A DNA stretch of 64,000 nt from Isochrysis galbana (Eukaryota > Haptophyta > Isochrysidales > Isochrysidaceae). The notes under the pieces are model-generated. The model searched no databases and was not told where the DNA came from. It saw nothing but the letters and a program-made list of their open reading frames with translations. The position numbers and the translations under genes are program-made. The stretch spans positions 1,471,930 to 1,535,929 of the forward strand of contig CM030939.1 in assembly GCA_018136815.1 (NCBI GenBank). The letters run 5' to 3'. Within the stretch, counting starts at the first letter, position 1, and every line of letters begins with the position of its first letter. Positions 17,301 to 22,877 of this stretch are shown piece by piece.

Positions 17301-20059
17301 CGACGTTGCCGACTTTGCACTTGCGCCGTGGGTCTTGGCGCATTGCTGGCCAAGCGCGCCAAGTGGAGGTCTGCCGGACCACGCCAACAGGTGCGACATC
17401 ATGTCAGGGTGGCTCTGATGCGGGCAATGACGGTGAGGGCTATTGTGCCCCTGGTCATCGCGGGCCTCAGTGCGAGGTATGTATTGATGAGGGTCATTAC
17501 TTCGAGTGGCGATCGGCATCATGTACGAGGTGTCCGCCCGCGACGCACTATGTCATGATATACTCGCTTCTCCTGTGCATCCCTACTACTCTCTTGTGCG
17601 CCGCGAGCGTCATCCACCATCGCTCTCCGCGAGCCAGGCAGGCCATTCGCCGGATATTTGCTGTGTTGAAATCTCTGAGATACGAGAGCAAGGTGAAATT
17701 GATCATAGGCTTCGTGCAGGTAGTTGCGGTCATCGGCAAAGTGTATTCGATAGCCATGCCTGGTCTGTTTCGGGCCGTGCTGCAATCACTTGAGGCACTT
17801 TACCTCGATATGCTTAGCGACATGTTCGCTCCATCAGAGTGTCTTGGCGGGTACGCAAATCTATTGCTTTTGGAAGTTGGACTGCCTCTGGCTCTACTGG
17901 CCGCTGGGGCCTTGGCAGTTTTTATTGTCTACGTACTGCGGCGCCTTCGTCAAGAGCCCGGAGCGATGAAACAGCCGAGGAAATTGTTCAAAGACGCCGG
18001 AAGGACAAGCGCCATGATCGTGCTACGGGCAGCCTTGTGGTTGCTCGTCTTCTTCTACGCAAGTGTGTCTTCCTCCATATTTGGAGCCTTCCATTGCCTC
18101 CGCTTTGTCGAAGATTCCGACCAACGACTCTATCGTGAGTTCTTAGCGAAAAGCCTTGATATTGAGTGCCCAAGTGATGGACACGCGGGTTCGGACGCAT
18201 ACTTCCAGCTGCGTTCTATCGCTCTTATACTCGTCTTCATGTGGCCCCTCGGGTGCTTCGGCGGGCTCGCCATCCTGCTAGTCCGTATTCGTAAGGCTGT
18301 GCTACGTCGCCGCCCGACAGAGCTCTCACACGCGACATGCATGCTCACCCGAGACTACAAGCCCGCTTACTATTGGTGGGACTTGGCCGATATGTTCCGC
18401 AAGCTCGTCCTCAACTCACTCGTGGTTCTCGTGCCCGAGAGGATAGCCTTCTTGCGGCTCATTGTTGCCTTGCTTGTTAGCGTTTTGTGCCTCGCGGCTG
18501 AGTCAACCATCGCACCCTTTAAGGCGTACGACAACCAGCTTTTGTCGTTGAGCTTGCAGATGGTGATCGTGTTGCTCTTCCTCGGCTCGACTTTCATGTA
18601 TATGTATCAAAGATTCGAAGTCGCCTTACTTGCTGGAGGCACGATGGTGCGCTGGCAAGCGGGGCGCCTTACGGCACTCTCTGATGTCTTCGTCTTCGAA
18701 TCGCTTGATCAATTAGCGTTGGTGTGCCTTGTTGCCATGGGGGTGCTCGTCATTGCGCTCGCCGGTTTGGCCTTTCGCGTCGCCTTCATGGAAATTAATG
18801 CGGACCAGTTCAAGCTCAAGCACAGCCGTGCGCCGCCAGAACTCACTCTCAAGCCAGAGCATAAGTACCACCTTTTCTTGAGCCACGTGTGGTCGACCGG
18901 ACAGGACCAAGTCGCCGTGATGAAGCGGCAGCTCTCTCGAATGATCCGCGACGCGCGCATATTCTTAGATGTCGATGATCTGACGGACATTGGTAGGCTT
19001 GAGGAGTACATCGAAAAGACCATGGTTGTGGTCATCTTCTTGTCGCGCGGCTATTTCAAGTCTCGCAATTGTTTGAGGGAGGCTCGCGCGTGCATGACCC
19101 GTGGCAAGCCATTGGTGCTCGTCATTGAGAATGATGTCGCCCGGGGTGGCCTCTCACGTGAGGAGGCAGTGCAAGAGTGCCCAGCCGACTTGCGTGACTA
19201 CATCTTTGGCGAAGAAGAGAACCGCCCGATCGTACCGTGGCACCGGATCCCAGTCTTCCAAATGTGCAGCCTCAAAGAAATCGCGCGCGCAATGTTTGCG
19301 CACCTTCCTGCCTACACAAGTTTCGCGGGTCTTGGCGCAAAGTCACAGCTCCGGGTCTACATGGACCATGAGCTCACTCTGGACAAGCTGTCTTTCAAGC
19401 AAATGGTGGTAGCATACGCGTCACCCAACAACCCTGGGTGCATCAAGATGGCCAAGGAGTTGACGCGGTGCTTTCCCAACCAAGGCTTGCGCGTCGTTGA
19501 GCGGCCCCCAGCTGACATAGGTGTCACCGATCGACAGTCGGCCAAAGTCCAGCCCGTTGCCTTGGTCATTCGCAGCGGCGAGGAGCGTCAGTGCGTAAGT
19601 GTTGAGGAGATTCTCTTCTCTTCGGACGACCAGCCAAAACAGCTCTCGCTTTCACACGCACATGAGACAACGAATACGCCCAGTTGCCGAAATCGGCTGG
19701 TGTCACTCCTGCAAGCAATGGCCCGCCCTCTAAAGATATTGCGTAGGAGAAGACTCCTTGTCAAGGATGAACTAGTCTTCTTGTTGTATCTGAACCGTCA
19801 CACTTTCAGTGGTGAGTCTGGCATCGCGTTAGCGCAGGAGGTGAAGCTGGCAACGGCGAGTGGTGTTAGAATAGTTACGATCCATGAGAAGGACCCGGCG
19901 TTGGGTGGCTGCGAGTTCGCCGAATTATTCCAGGCTACACCGACAGAGCTGCTGGATGCGGGCCTTTACAGTTCGATTGCATTAGTTATGCACCCTGCAC
20001 CCCATCGTGTTATCAGTCTTGCGCTCGTCGCGCAAGCTCTTGGAGCATCAACGGCCTAG
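161..20059 (+). CDS. giant Hyp-rich rod / GAIN-GPS / multi-TM / tandem TIR receptor
   Basis: One uninterrupted frame of about 6,630 codons. It is open to the left edge, so the real start lies outside the window; the codon at 161 is only the first TTG. Order: SPPPP rod (161-8341), small module A1 (8348-8640), second rod (8645-10500), module A2 (10508-10800), short Pro-rich linker, a GAIN-like region ending in a GPS motif (11020-11820), receptor unit 1 (about 11845-15665), a linker (15666-16060), and receptor unit 2 (about 16065-20059, TAG stop at 20057-20059). Each unit has a filamin-like segment, ephrin-receptor-type Cys-rich repeats, about seven to eight hydrophobic helices, a TIR domain and a second TIR-like C-terminal domain. 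Unit 2 lacks a rod and GPS. I infer a cell-surface sensor signalling through cytosolic TIR domains. Whether this is one fused protein or two genes joined in frame is open, because there is no Met in the linker and no clear intron. Confidence 0.7.
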   Translation: MPPPPSPPPPSPPPPYPPPPSPPPPSPPPPAPPPPSPPPPSSPPPSPPPPSPPPPISPPPSPPPPLPPPPSPPPPVAPSPVATASVATAAVFAAAVAPTAVSPPTVATASVAPQPSPPPPSPPPPSPPPPSPPQPSPPPPSPPPPSPPPLSPPPSLPSPSPPPPLPPPPSPPPPSPPPPSPPPPSPPPPSPPPPAPPPPSPPPPSSPPPSPPPPSPPPPISPPPSPPPPLPPPPSPPPPSPPPPSPPPPSPPPPSLPPPLLPPPSPPLPSPPPPSPPQPSPPPPSPPPPSPPPPSPPQPSPPPPSPSPPSPPPLSPPPSLPSPSPPPPLPPPPSPPPPSPPPPSPPPPSPPPPSPPPPAPPPPSPPPPSSPPPSPPPPSPPPPISPPPSPPPPLPPPPSPPPPFAPSPVATASVATAAVFAAAVAPTAVSPPTVATASVAPPTLTASTVASATVATASVAPQPSPPPPSPPPPSPPPLSPPPSLPSPSPPPPLPPPPSQPPPSSPSPSPPPPSPPPPSPPPPSPPPPSPPPPSPPTPSPPSPSTPPLSPPPPSSPPPISPPRSPPPPSPRPPSPPPPSPPPPSPPPLSPPPSLPSPSPPPPLSPPPSPPPPSPPSPSPPPPSPPPPSPPPPSPPPPTPPPPSPPPPSLPPPSPPPPLLPPPSPPPPLLPPPSPPPPSPPPPSPPQPSPPPPSPPPPSPPPLSPPPSVPSPSPPPPLSPPPLPPPPSPPPPSPPPPSPPPPSPPPPSPPPPSPPPPSPPPPSPPPPSSPPPSLPPPSPPPPISPPPSPPPPLPPPPSPPPPSPPPPSPPPPSPPPPSLPPPLLPPPSPPPPSPPPPSPPQPSPPPPSPPPPSPPPLSPPPSLPSPSPPPPLPPPPSQPPPSSPSPSPPPPSPPPPSRPPPSPPPPSPPPPSPPTPSPPSPSTPPLSPPPPSSPPPISPPPSPPPPSPRPPSPPPPSPPPRRLRLCRLHLHSLHLRPRRLCHRHRRHHLRRRHHPRHHHRRLRHLLHLRPRHRLRRHRRLRHRLRRYRRHRHRRRCSRRRRHRHRCSHRRLPPHRRHRLRRPPNPHHLHRRLRHRRLHLCRLHLQSLHRRPRRLCHRRLCHRHRRHHHRRLRRPLHLRPRHLRPRHLRPRHRRLRRRLRLLLRHHRRRPRFHLRRLHPLYHRRPRLLPRYLRLRRPLPRRPLPRRHRPRRHRRRLCLRRCSHRRRCRRRRHRLRRPPNPHRLHRRLRHRRLRLCRLHLHSLHRRPRRLCHRHRRHHHRRLRRPLHLRPRHRLRRHRRLLHRPRLLLRHHRRRPRLQRRRLHPLYHRRPRLLPRYLRLRRPLPPSPPPPSPPPPSPPPPSLPPPLLPPPSLPPPSPPPPSPPQPSPPPPSPPPPSPPPLSPPPSLPSPSPPPPLPPPPSPPPPSPPPPSPPPPSQPPPSPPPPSPPRPSPPPPSSPPPSLSPPSPPPPISPPPSPPPPLPPPPSPPPPSPPPPSPPPPSPPPPALPPPLLPPPSLPPPSPPPPSPPQPSPPPPSPPPPSPPPLSPPPSLPSPSPPPPLPPPPSPPPPSPPPHSPPPPSPPPPSPPPPSPPPPSPPPPTSPPPSPPPPSSPPPISPPPSPPPPLPPPPSPPPPSPPPPSPPPPSPPPPSLPPPLLPPPSLPPPLLPPPSLPPPSPPPPSLPPPSPPPPLLPPPSPPPPLLPPPSPPPPSPPPPSPPQPSPPPPSPPPPSPPPLSPPPSLPSPSPPPPLPPPPSPPPPSPPPPSPPPPSPPPPSPPPPAPPPPSPPPPSSPPPSPPAPSPPPPISPPPSPPPPLPPPPSPPPPSPPPPSPPPPSPPPPSLPPPLLPPPSPPPPSPPPPSPPQPSPPPPSPPPPSPPPPSPPPPSPLPPSPPPPSSPPPSPPPPSPPPPISPPPSPPPPLPPPPSPPPPSPPPPSPPPPSPPPPSLPPPLLPPPCPPPPSPPPPSPPQPSPPPPSPPPPSPPPPSPPQPSPPPPSPPPPSPPPPSPPPPLPPPPSPPPPLPPPPSPPPPSPPPPLPPPPSPPPPSLPPPLLPPPSLPPPLLPPPSLPPPSPPPPSLPPPSPPPPLFPPPSPPPPLLPPPSPPPPSPPPPSPPQPSPPPPSPPPPSPPPLSPPPSLPSPSPPPPLPPPPSPPPPSPPPPSPPPPSPPPPSPPPPAPPPPSPPPPSSPPPSPPPPSPPPPISPPPSPPPPLPPPPSPPPPSPPPPSPPPPSPPPPSLPPPLLPPPSPPPPSPPPPSPPQPSPPPPSPPPPSPPPPSPPPPSPPPPSPPPPLSPPPSPPPPSPPPPISPPPSPPPPLPPPPSPPPPSPPPPSPPPPSPPPPSLPPPLLPPPSPPPPSPPPPSPPQPSPPPPSPPPPSPPPPSPPPPSPPPPSPPPPLSPPPSPPPPSPPPPMSPPPSPPPPLPPPPSPPPPSPPPPSPPPPSPPPPSLPPPLLPPPSPPPPSPPPPSPPQPSPPPPSPPPPSPPPPSPPQPSPPPPSPPPPSPPPLSPPPSLPSPSPPPPLPPPPSPPPPSPPPPSPPPPSPPPPSPPPPAPPPPSPPPPSSPPPSPPPPSPPPPLPPPPSPPPPSPPPPLPPPPSPPPPSPPPPSPPPPSPPPPSPPPPAPPPPSPPPPSSSPPSPPPPSPPPPYSPPPSPPPPSPPPPSPPPPSPPPPSLPPPLLPPPPPSLPPPLLPPPSPPPPSPPPPSPPQPSPPPPSPPPPSPPPLPPPPSLPPPSPPPPLPPPPSPPPPSPPPLSPPPSLPQLPQFFSFSMTAEGSVEDVDEPSLIDNLAQLYEVHPSDVRVSLEPASVIINIVIKVRGPETAALIRALNTMTVAQASQGLGVSILGISSYAILDGDALLSPPPQSLPPPSLSLPPPSPKPPLLPPPSPPPPSPPPPSPPQPSPPPPSPPPPSPPPSLPSPSPPPPSPPPPSPPPPSPPSPSPPPPWPPPPSPPPPSPPPPSPPPPSPPPPSPNSPSTPPLSPPPPSPPPPISSPPSPPPPSPPSPSPPPSSPPPPSPPPPSPPPPSLPPPLLPPPSPPPPSPPPPSPHQPSPPPPSPPPPSPPPLSPPPSLPSPSPPPPLPPPPSPPPPSPPPPSSPPPSPPPPSPPPPSPPPRSPPPPSSPPPSPPPPSPPPPISPPPSPPPPLPPPPSPPPPSPPPPSPPPPSPPPPLLPPPSLPPPLLSPPFPSPPSQPPTPSPPPPSPPPLSPPPSLHSPSPPPPLSPPPSPPPPSPPSPSPPQPSPPPPSPPPPSPPPPSPPPPSPPPPSSPPPSPPPPLLPPPSPPSPPLPPTSPPPPSPPPPSPPQPSPPPPSPPPPSPPPPSPPPPSPPPPSPPPPSPPPPSPPSPSTPPLSPPPPSPPPPISPPPSPPPTSPPPPSPPPPSPPPLSPPPSLPSPSPPPPLSPPPSPPPPSPPSPSPPPPSPPPPSPPAPSPPPTSPPPPSPPPPSPPPSSSPPSSPPPPSPPPPISPPLPESPWPLLPSAPQLPQFFIFSMTAEGSVEDVDEPSLIDNLAQLYEVQPSDVSVSLEPASVIINIVIKVRGPKIAALIRALNTMTVAQASQGLGVNVLGISSYAILDSDALSPSPPPPYPRPPPPLPSPFPPSVPPTVPQGTPQRRPPPSPQPPLFPPLRPPPPSLPPSAPPPLSPPQAPLPLPLFVDWMEQSLQNVEGLELLNSNISSNVSIQLVESVTHGISEVLDAASAYASPQDASAKASALQAGLLITRAINTVVNAVTRTVVQGSGPVEIVTSWFNVSVQKATSQILSFGSSGTTNSTIQLSKGLAQALENGTNLTVAMWTSPFNVHGGVLNESASFAGPTVSFSILANGTSLRKFDDPLLLALPVSSQNEAYKNCIGQPSSFDILAAMRSGETGCEAAFQCKYWDEELLEYSSNGCRTVQLNDTIGAIGCSCDHLTDFISIKVPIEAPNEIEVLSLDPAQRAAVHCRCTKEIEATLLKSHNSSDVLAVNLSINKPRPGGDYPDFSHWWTRADEAAGSLLSVLKSNGTVDDDIPILLSPTSLPETATGDRHQDQFSVNVSGSETCSNISVEVRAVVIAKTVASRTVWGWIPQGGLCTSAEQGPEGLLPDWTLPLTLGEEVEVAFTACDYEGFAVDHELPTIRVVLPDPRSFSAALIDISTGNKLPIAVVSYGSGRYTAKVVATTLGRSRLALSLGTGSTDDEDATPWLGALEVVVSCPAGLVLDPATSACVCNAGWEPDVVSGLNFLPQRCRPCGEGYFKAHIGGTPCIACPAGSVQPGVGATSCLECGVGNFQPNEGAGQCRICPPRTTSVAPYTTCDLCAAGTVRSSASVDANQDTCVSCHPLASCPSNHTTLPTMLLKPGAWRLTPMAHMIEQCTMASGRSPCIGGADAGMDGVGYCKTGYSGFRCEACVLGFHFSSSEAQCVACATPTSYVARYTVLLLVPVALVSGIRYLGHRGVSKRLCALLSSLEAVRVRSALSAKLRILVGLSQVACSASFYSIDIPSSLRWLLDGLNLLRLDIWSAPLLPRACAGGYPVYLLLTAGFPAAVVLIVSSVLVCWQIRHRHEIDGSSGLEQQTTAVQAAVRGFVAALQPAMSIVMLMCPTVAAAAFDSLHCRRVVAHSDPLEYRLFLWASPEMECKSPAAEHLRRLAFLVLAIWPATSLLSMSWLLWRIRQAVLHRSPTSLSTASKTLWVDYRVGVYWWGIIELTQRLSLCGMLVLVPEHMIFIRLLAALFVSFACVVAQAVVRPYARRDVNRFAMTAQLLIFFFTLGYSLLHLHDRFQRFLPNEDGNSNAVARVMAFTSADQIAQTMVALVLTLAGIVGAIVVRRMWQDTTEQGFVFKDTLLPPKITIQRRHTHHAFLSHVWSTGQDQVAAIKRQLQAHIPGLRVFLDVDDLHDIRDLERHVRESSVILIFLSRGYFSSRNCLRELAATVEMRKPVVLVLEVDASKGGYANLAQAAEECPSEYREYIFNDMDGNQRTAIVWHRVNEFQLCSLKRIASETLIHTPLYAGTPSTMPLSRIETAPSLGSRSQSTRGTFSTKRVELCMRGEIVLSQLSFFGRNPTLYASPNNPGANRVVLELVEGMAAAERPVMVCRTPTALDEAVDRLTSGGDLAECAREVRSLAHAHGRFIFILYLNDQTWVGDAGASLAHEVRLLRRAGVRIVALHENDETFGGCPFSRFFDTTPTDLLDDGLFDDLALALHSGDFRPVSLLIAARNLGASHSFFLSALRRSIFGRRLAPVTPTELTLSSEVRGSGADVERPVRRRTSARGAGVRRLHALGAASVVLHASAFWTGSFWQATSPATRTSAGLLLPPPQLASTNERVLFPRPQRRLDFLTNKQPSPRRPGELISFVNVDPFRESVVSCECRRQVQVALLKTEQRVETRALDMLVAEDPTGAVYGNWSVVELSHSVPRPVEFMSFETLSGAVAGPGVKMLLTAASLAEVDFEAGYRADMVVNVSQIESDVYSSVPVEVAIRILATPVPERTVWGNVAPARWCNVTDSMEAQTVIRQQELDSQPLTITYGRATNVSFTSCDIEGLPLRHSVPTERDLLPDPRRFTAALQDATTGDVLPVPVTSPAGGRYIATMAPDRLGTFGLRLYLGESDADRSEATPLLGELRVQVNCPAGLVADFTSMTCTCDRGYQPIEPGTSQGATGSLAKGCEPCQPGHFKSHLGEFRCEPCFEGTAQLKAASATCDACVPGTFQSARGRLVCDPCPVRTNSTAPYTACDSCQAGWYRKSVEVAASARSCFDCPAGTDCPFGSTTLPTLHLRRGSWRIAGQARQVEVCRTTPTGATSCQGGSDAGNDGEGYCAPGHRGPQCEVCIDEGHYFEWRSASCTRCPPATHYVMIYSLLLCIPTTLLCAASVIHHRSPRARQAIRRIFAVLKSLRYESKVKLIIGFVQVVAVIGKVYSIAMPGLFRAVLQSLEALYLDMLSDMFAPSECLGGYANLLLLEVGLPLALLAAGALAVFIVYVLRRLRQEPGAMKQPRKLFKDAGRTSAMIVLRAALWLLVFFYASVSSSIFGAFHCLRFVEDSDQRLYREFLAKSLDIECPSDGHAGSDAYFQLRSIALILVFMWPLGCFGGLAILLVRIRKAVLRRRPTELSHATCMLTRDYKPAYYWWDLADMFRKLVLNSLVVLVPERIAFLRLIVALLVSVLCLAAESTIAPFKAYDNQLLSLSLQMVIVLLFLGSTFMYMYQRFEVALLAGGTMVRWQAGRLTALSDVFVFESLDQLALVCLVAMGVLVIALAGLAFRVAFMEINADQFKLKHSRAPPELTLKPEHKYHLFLSHVWSTGQDQVAVMKRQLSRMIRDARIFLDVDDLTDIGRLEEYIEKTMVVVIFLSRGYFKSRNCLREARACMTRGKPLVLVIENDVARGGLSREEAVQECPADLRDYIFGEEENRPIVPWHRIPVFQMCSLKEIARAMFAHLPAYTSFAGLGAKSQLRVYMDHELTLDKLSFKQMVVAYASPNNPGCIKMAKELTRCFPNQGLRVVERPPADIGVTDRQSAKVQPVALVIRSGEERQCVSVEEILFSSDDQPKQLSLSHAHETTNTPSCRNRLVSLLQAMARPLKILRRRRLLVKDELVFLLYLNRHTFSGESGIALAQEVKLATASGVRIVTIHEKDPALGGCEFAELFQATPTELLDAGLYSSIALVMHPAPHRVISLALVAQALGASTA
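8348..8640 (+). other. small extracellular module A1 between proline rods
   Basis: About 98 residues of normal-composition protein interrupt the rod. It starts LPQFFSFSMTAEGSVEDVDE and ends SILGISSYAIL. The pattern of a leading Gly-Ser strand, an LAQLYEV-DV helix/turn, an ASVIINIVIKV strand and a final LGV strand suggests a compact alpha/beta module like those that recur in algal surface proteins. I cannot name the family. It is repeated almost unchanged at 10508-10800. Confidence 0.6.
10508..10800 (+). other. small extracellular module A2, near-copy of A1
   Basis: Same module as 8348-8640 with only scattered differences: HPSDVRV becomes QPSDVSV, PETA becomes PKIA and SILG becomes NVLG. The flanking words tcagctccccagttgcctcaattctt-like and gcgacgcgctat also match. 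Module plus rod was therefore duplicated as a block recently. The intervening rod at 8645-10500 reads cleanly in the SPPPP frame, unlike the first 8 kb. Confidence 0.75.
11020..11820 (+). other. GAIN-like region with GPS autoproteolysis motif
   Basis: After the rods the protein becomes a normal folded region rich in N-glycosylation sequons (NISSNVS, NVSVQ, NSTIQ, NGTNLT, NGTSL). It ends in a GPS motif: C-K-Y-W, then S-N-G-C, then C-S-C-D-HLT-D-F. The cleavage tripeptide HLT is at 11789-11797. In adhesion GPCRs and polycystin-1 the GAIN/GPS unit cleaves between L and T and leaves a non-covalent heterodimer. All hallmark Cys and Trp residues are visible, so cleavage is plausible here. Confidence 0.75.
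11845..15665 (+). other. receptor unit 1: filamin-like, Cys-rich, multi-TM, TIR
   Basis: Begins at a CRCTKEIEATLLK-type segment. A filamin/ABP280-like repeat follows (about 12410-12640, GSGRYTAKVV). Next is a Cys-rich block of ephrin-receptor/GCC2-GCC3 type (12640-13260, repeated CPAG / C..C..G.F pattern). Hydrophobic helices lie near 13280, 13440, 13580, 13760, 13940, 14100-14230, 14280 and 14420. The TIR domain spans 14561-15010: box 1 HAFLSHVWSTGQDQV, box 2 FLDVDDL-DI, then SRNCLREL. A further domain with FILYLNDQTW, RIVALHENDE and GGCPFSRFF ends at LGAS. The Glu of CLREL sits where TIR NADases keep their catalytic Glu, so NAD hydrolysis is possible but not shown. Confidence 0.7.
16065..20059 (+). 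other. receptor unit 2: second copy of the receptor-TIR unit
   Basis: Repeats unit 1 in order. It starts at the CECRRQVQVALLK segment. The filamin-like repeat holds GGRYIATM and the Cys-rich block lies at about 16880-17540. Membrane helices run between about 17550 and 18790. The TIR domain spans 18860-19310: box 1 HLFLSHVWSTGQDQV, box 2 FLDVDDL-DI, then SRNCLREA with the Glu kept. The C-terminal domain holds LLYLNRHTF and IVTIHEKDP and ends LGASTA before the stop. Divergence from unit 1 is high outside the core motifs, so the duplication is old, unlike the A1/A2 module duplication. Confidence 0.7.
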
Positions 20060-20560
20060 GTAAGGATTGGCGCTCTCGTGACACGCATCAGGTCACGGCG
20101 ACCCATTCATTCACTCCGAGGAGGGGCCCGTGAGGACTGAGGAGGGGGGCGAGGAATAATGGGTGTTTGGTTTTGGCCGTTGCGTGTTGGAGCGGTCATG
20201 TGTGTTGTGTCTCGTCCGGTTGGTTATTGCAAGGCTAGAGGACAGTGGTAATGGCTAGGGCGGTCAAACATTGATTTATAACTAATTAGCATTCGTGGGG
20301 GGCTGCACTTTTTTGCCGTTCGCTCCGATGTCCGAAGCCCAACAAAAGGCTCTTGGGGGGCTTACTTACCTGCCGCCACGAAAAATTGCCGAGGAAAATG
20401 GTGGGTTTCCACCATCCACCCTCGCCCCCCCCCCCCCTGCACACCCGTTGGTAGCCTAGTCACTCACTCTTTTCAACCACGATTTTCCACCTTCCCTGGG
20501 CAACTATCGTTGAAACAATAGTGTGCTAGCCCCTCTGCTTCGACTACGACGTGCGCCGCA
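20060..20560. other. gene-free spacer with dispersed-repeat words
   Basis: No coding potential seen. Two words recur elsewhere in the window: tagggcggtcaaaca at 20256-20270 (compare 33381, 53482 and 22471 on the other strand), and cactcactcttttcaacc near 20460 (compare about 31804). Both are probably ends of mobile-element remnants. A run of 13-14 C lies near 20427. Confidence 0.5.
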
Positions 20561-20586
20561 ACGTCTTGGAGCGCCTCGTATAGCGC

Positions 20587-21120
20587 CTATCGTGACGAGG
20601 ACCCCTTCTTGTTTAGCTTATCCTCGATGGATTCAATCTTGATGCGGACTTTGACCTCAACGCCGTGCACCTTTATCGTGGTTTGCTCGCCATAGCGCTC
20701 CTTGAATTGTTGCATGCAGTCTTCGTTGACCGCGATGTGCCATGGGCCCCTTGAGGATCGGGCCCAGAAGTCGGGCTCGGGATCAACTCCCTCGAGTTCG
20801 AGGAGAAGCTCGACAATGGCGGCGTAGACCGTCGTGTCCTGTAGGGTGAGGTCGCCCTCTTGATGGAACGACAAGTCGTAGGAGGCGTCCGTGTCCATGG
20901 GGTTGTCATCTTCATCTGAGTCTAGCTCCTGTGAGGCAGGCGCGGGCGGTATGGTGGTTAGCGTTGCGGGGTCAGAAGAGTGGGGAGGAGTGTGTTGTGC
21001 GTGTCTCGTGGCTGGGGCTTGCTCTTGGCTCCCAGTTGTCTGGCCCTCCTTGTCTTGCCAAGGGGGTGTCATGTACGTTTTGTGTTTTGTCAACCATTGC
21101 TGTTGGTGTGGTGTGCCCAT
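20587..21120 (-). CDS. LINE ORF1-like fragment, divergent family
   Basis: About 177 codons from the first ATG. The N-terminal half is Gln/Pro/Thr-rich. The C-terminal half has the core FWARSSRGPWHIAVNEDC, then QFKERYG, matching the GPWIFYVDEDAHDQFKAAYG core of ORF1 in the LINE copies at 44538 and 53188. It is therefore a relative of that ORF1, but from a diverged family and without ORF2 beside it. An overlapping minus-strand frame upstream to 21374 (starting MPNDDEKPNECR) may be the displaced N-terminus, which would mean one frameshift near 21100. I treat it as a degraded or 3'-truncated LINE. Confidence 0.5.
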   Translation of the reverse strand: MGTPHQQQWLTKHKTYMTPPWQDKEGQTTGSQEQAPATRHAQHTPPHSSDPATLTTIPPAPASQELDSDEDDNPMDTDASYDLSFHQEGDLTLQDTTVYAAIVELLLELEGVDPEPDFWARSSRGPWHIAVNEDCMQQFKERYGEQTTIKVHGVEVKVRIKIESIEDKLNKKGSSSR

Positions 21121-21374
21121 GAGGGCCACCCGGCCTCGAGTCGCGCTGCCAGGGCAGCGCGACCGTCACCAGGGTGAGAGGGGCCTCTGCCATAAGGCAT
21201 GCCCATGGAGGATGTGTCAGTGTGGTCATGGTGCGGGTGTGCTGTGGATTGCAGACTGTCTCCCCCGATGAGAGGGGCTAGCATGTCTGCCTTGGTGCTT
21301 GGTGGTTGTGGCCGAGACCACGGTGTCGCATTCGCGAATCGACACTCGTTAGGCTTCTCGTCGTCGTTCGGCAT

Positions 21375-22870
21375 TTATCGTTATAATTCTCTCGTTCTCG
21401 TTCTCGGTCAAAAAGCTTCGCTTGGACGCATAGGGTCTTGGGTTGTGGAGCGTTCTCTTTCTTTCTCTCGAAAGAGAAGGAAGTTTCCCCACCCTTCTCC
21501 CTCCTAGGCGCCTCGCAAATAGGTTTAATTCGCTATCTTCTCCGCGTTTCTCTATCTACTGCAGTGATTGCAATCAGGTTTAATTTGCAATCTCATCGCA
21601 TCTCCCCCTTAGGCACACCGCACTTCTCTCGTCTTATTCGGTAAGTCTTTTGGAATCCTGTGCGGCAGGATTGCCCCTCGTTTCCGTTATGGTGCGATTC
21701 CCCTTCCAGACGGGATCGCCGACAGATCGCCTTCTGATCGTCGTCCGTTGTCGTCTGGCCGGAGTGTTTGGGTTTGATTTTAGTCGAGTTACGTGAGAAA
21801 GTCGTGGGGCGAGAGTCGGGGTGTTTTCCTGGGTGTCTCTGTCCGTCGTCCTGTCGTCAGTCGTCATCCGTCGCTCTCGCTCTCGTCGCTCTCGCTCTCG
21901 TAACACTGAGGGAGGGAATGCAGAGAGGGGGGGGGGGAAGGAATGCAAAGAGGGGGCCCCGTTCTGTTACCTGCATTTCTTACCTTAAACGCGTGGACAA
22001 TTACCGTAACGGTAAAAATAAAACTCAGATCTTCGAATTTCGAGACGAAAATCGGCGGACCAGGATTCAAGCCCAGGGAGAATCCGAGTCTGCACGCCTT
22101 GAGTGACCAAGACCAACATAGAAGACGATACATAACGACGAAGGCACGTACCCATGCCGAAATATTCATGCCAGGAGGCCTGAATACAACAACACGGCGC
22201 TGCATCGCGCGGGAATCAAATGCCGAATGTAGCTTAGATATAAAGGAACCGATCCCCCCCCCCGGGCGCGACCGCCAATTCTTTACGAGTAGAGCGTGAG
22301 TGCGCGTGACGGAGGGGGAGAGAGGGGGGGCGGATCGCACCATCTCTTTGCGAAGATTTTCGTCGCGTCAGGTAGCCCGTAGCCCCCCCCCCCCGGAGCT
22401 TTTTTATTGGGCATCGCGCCACGGTCAAAAAATGCAGCCCAACCCTTACTAATAGTTAAAAAGCCCCTATTTGACCGACCTACCATCGCGTCTAACTATA
22501 AAGTTAGTTGCTGGGAGTGAGGGTGAGGAAGGGGAAGGGGCGTGGCTACGAGAGCATGACTCAGTGCCACGTGTGAGGCGAGATTATTAGTAGTAAAAGG
22601 TTTTATTTTCATCTGCCATCTGTCATCTCGCACTCAATCTTCAATCAACCTCAACATCCGAAATATTTTCGCGTTACCCTAATCTCATGCACACTGACAC
22701 TGATGCACGCATGACAGATGACTATTTCATTGCAATCTCCAGCTCATCTTTTAGAAGAGAGTGATCAAATGGTCAACATGAACGAAGTCTTTATCGCGCA
22801 TGTAATATGCCTATGATGTGATGAAGGATGATAGTGATGGTGATCGTGATGTGTGATGCAACAATCACCC
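21375..22870. other. gene-free repeat-rich spacer
   Basis: Mixed sequence with homopolymer G and C runs (21927-21939, 22254-22263, 22385-22396) and frames open only by chance. The word ttgaccgacctacc at 22471 resembles the repeat word seen at 33381 and 53482. No gene is supported. Confidence 0.4.
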
Positions 22871-22877
22871 GTGGCTG

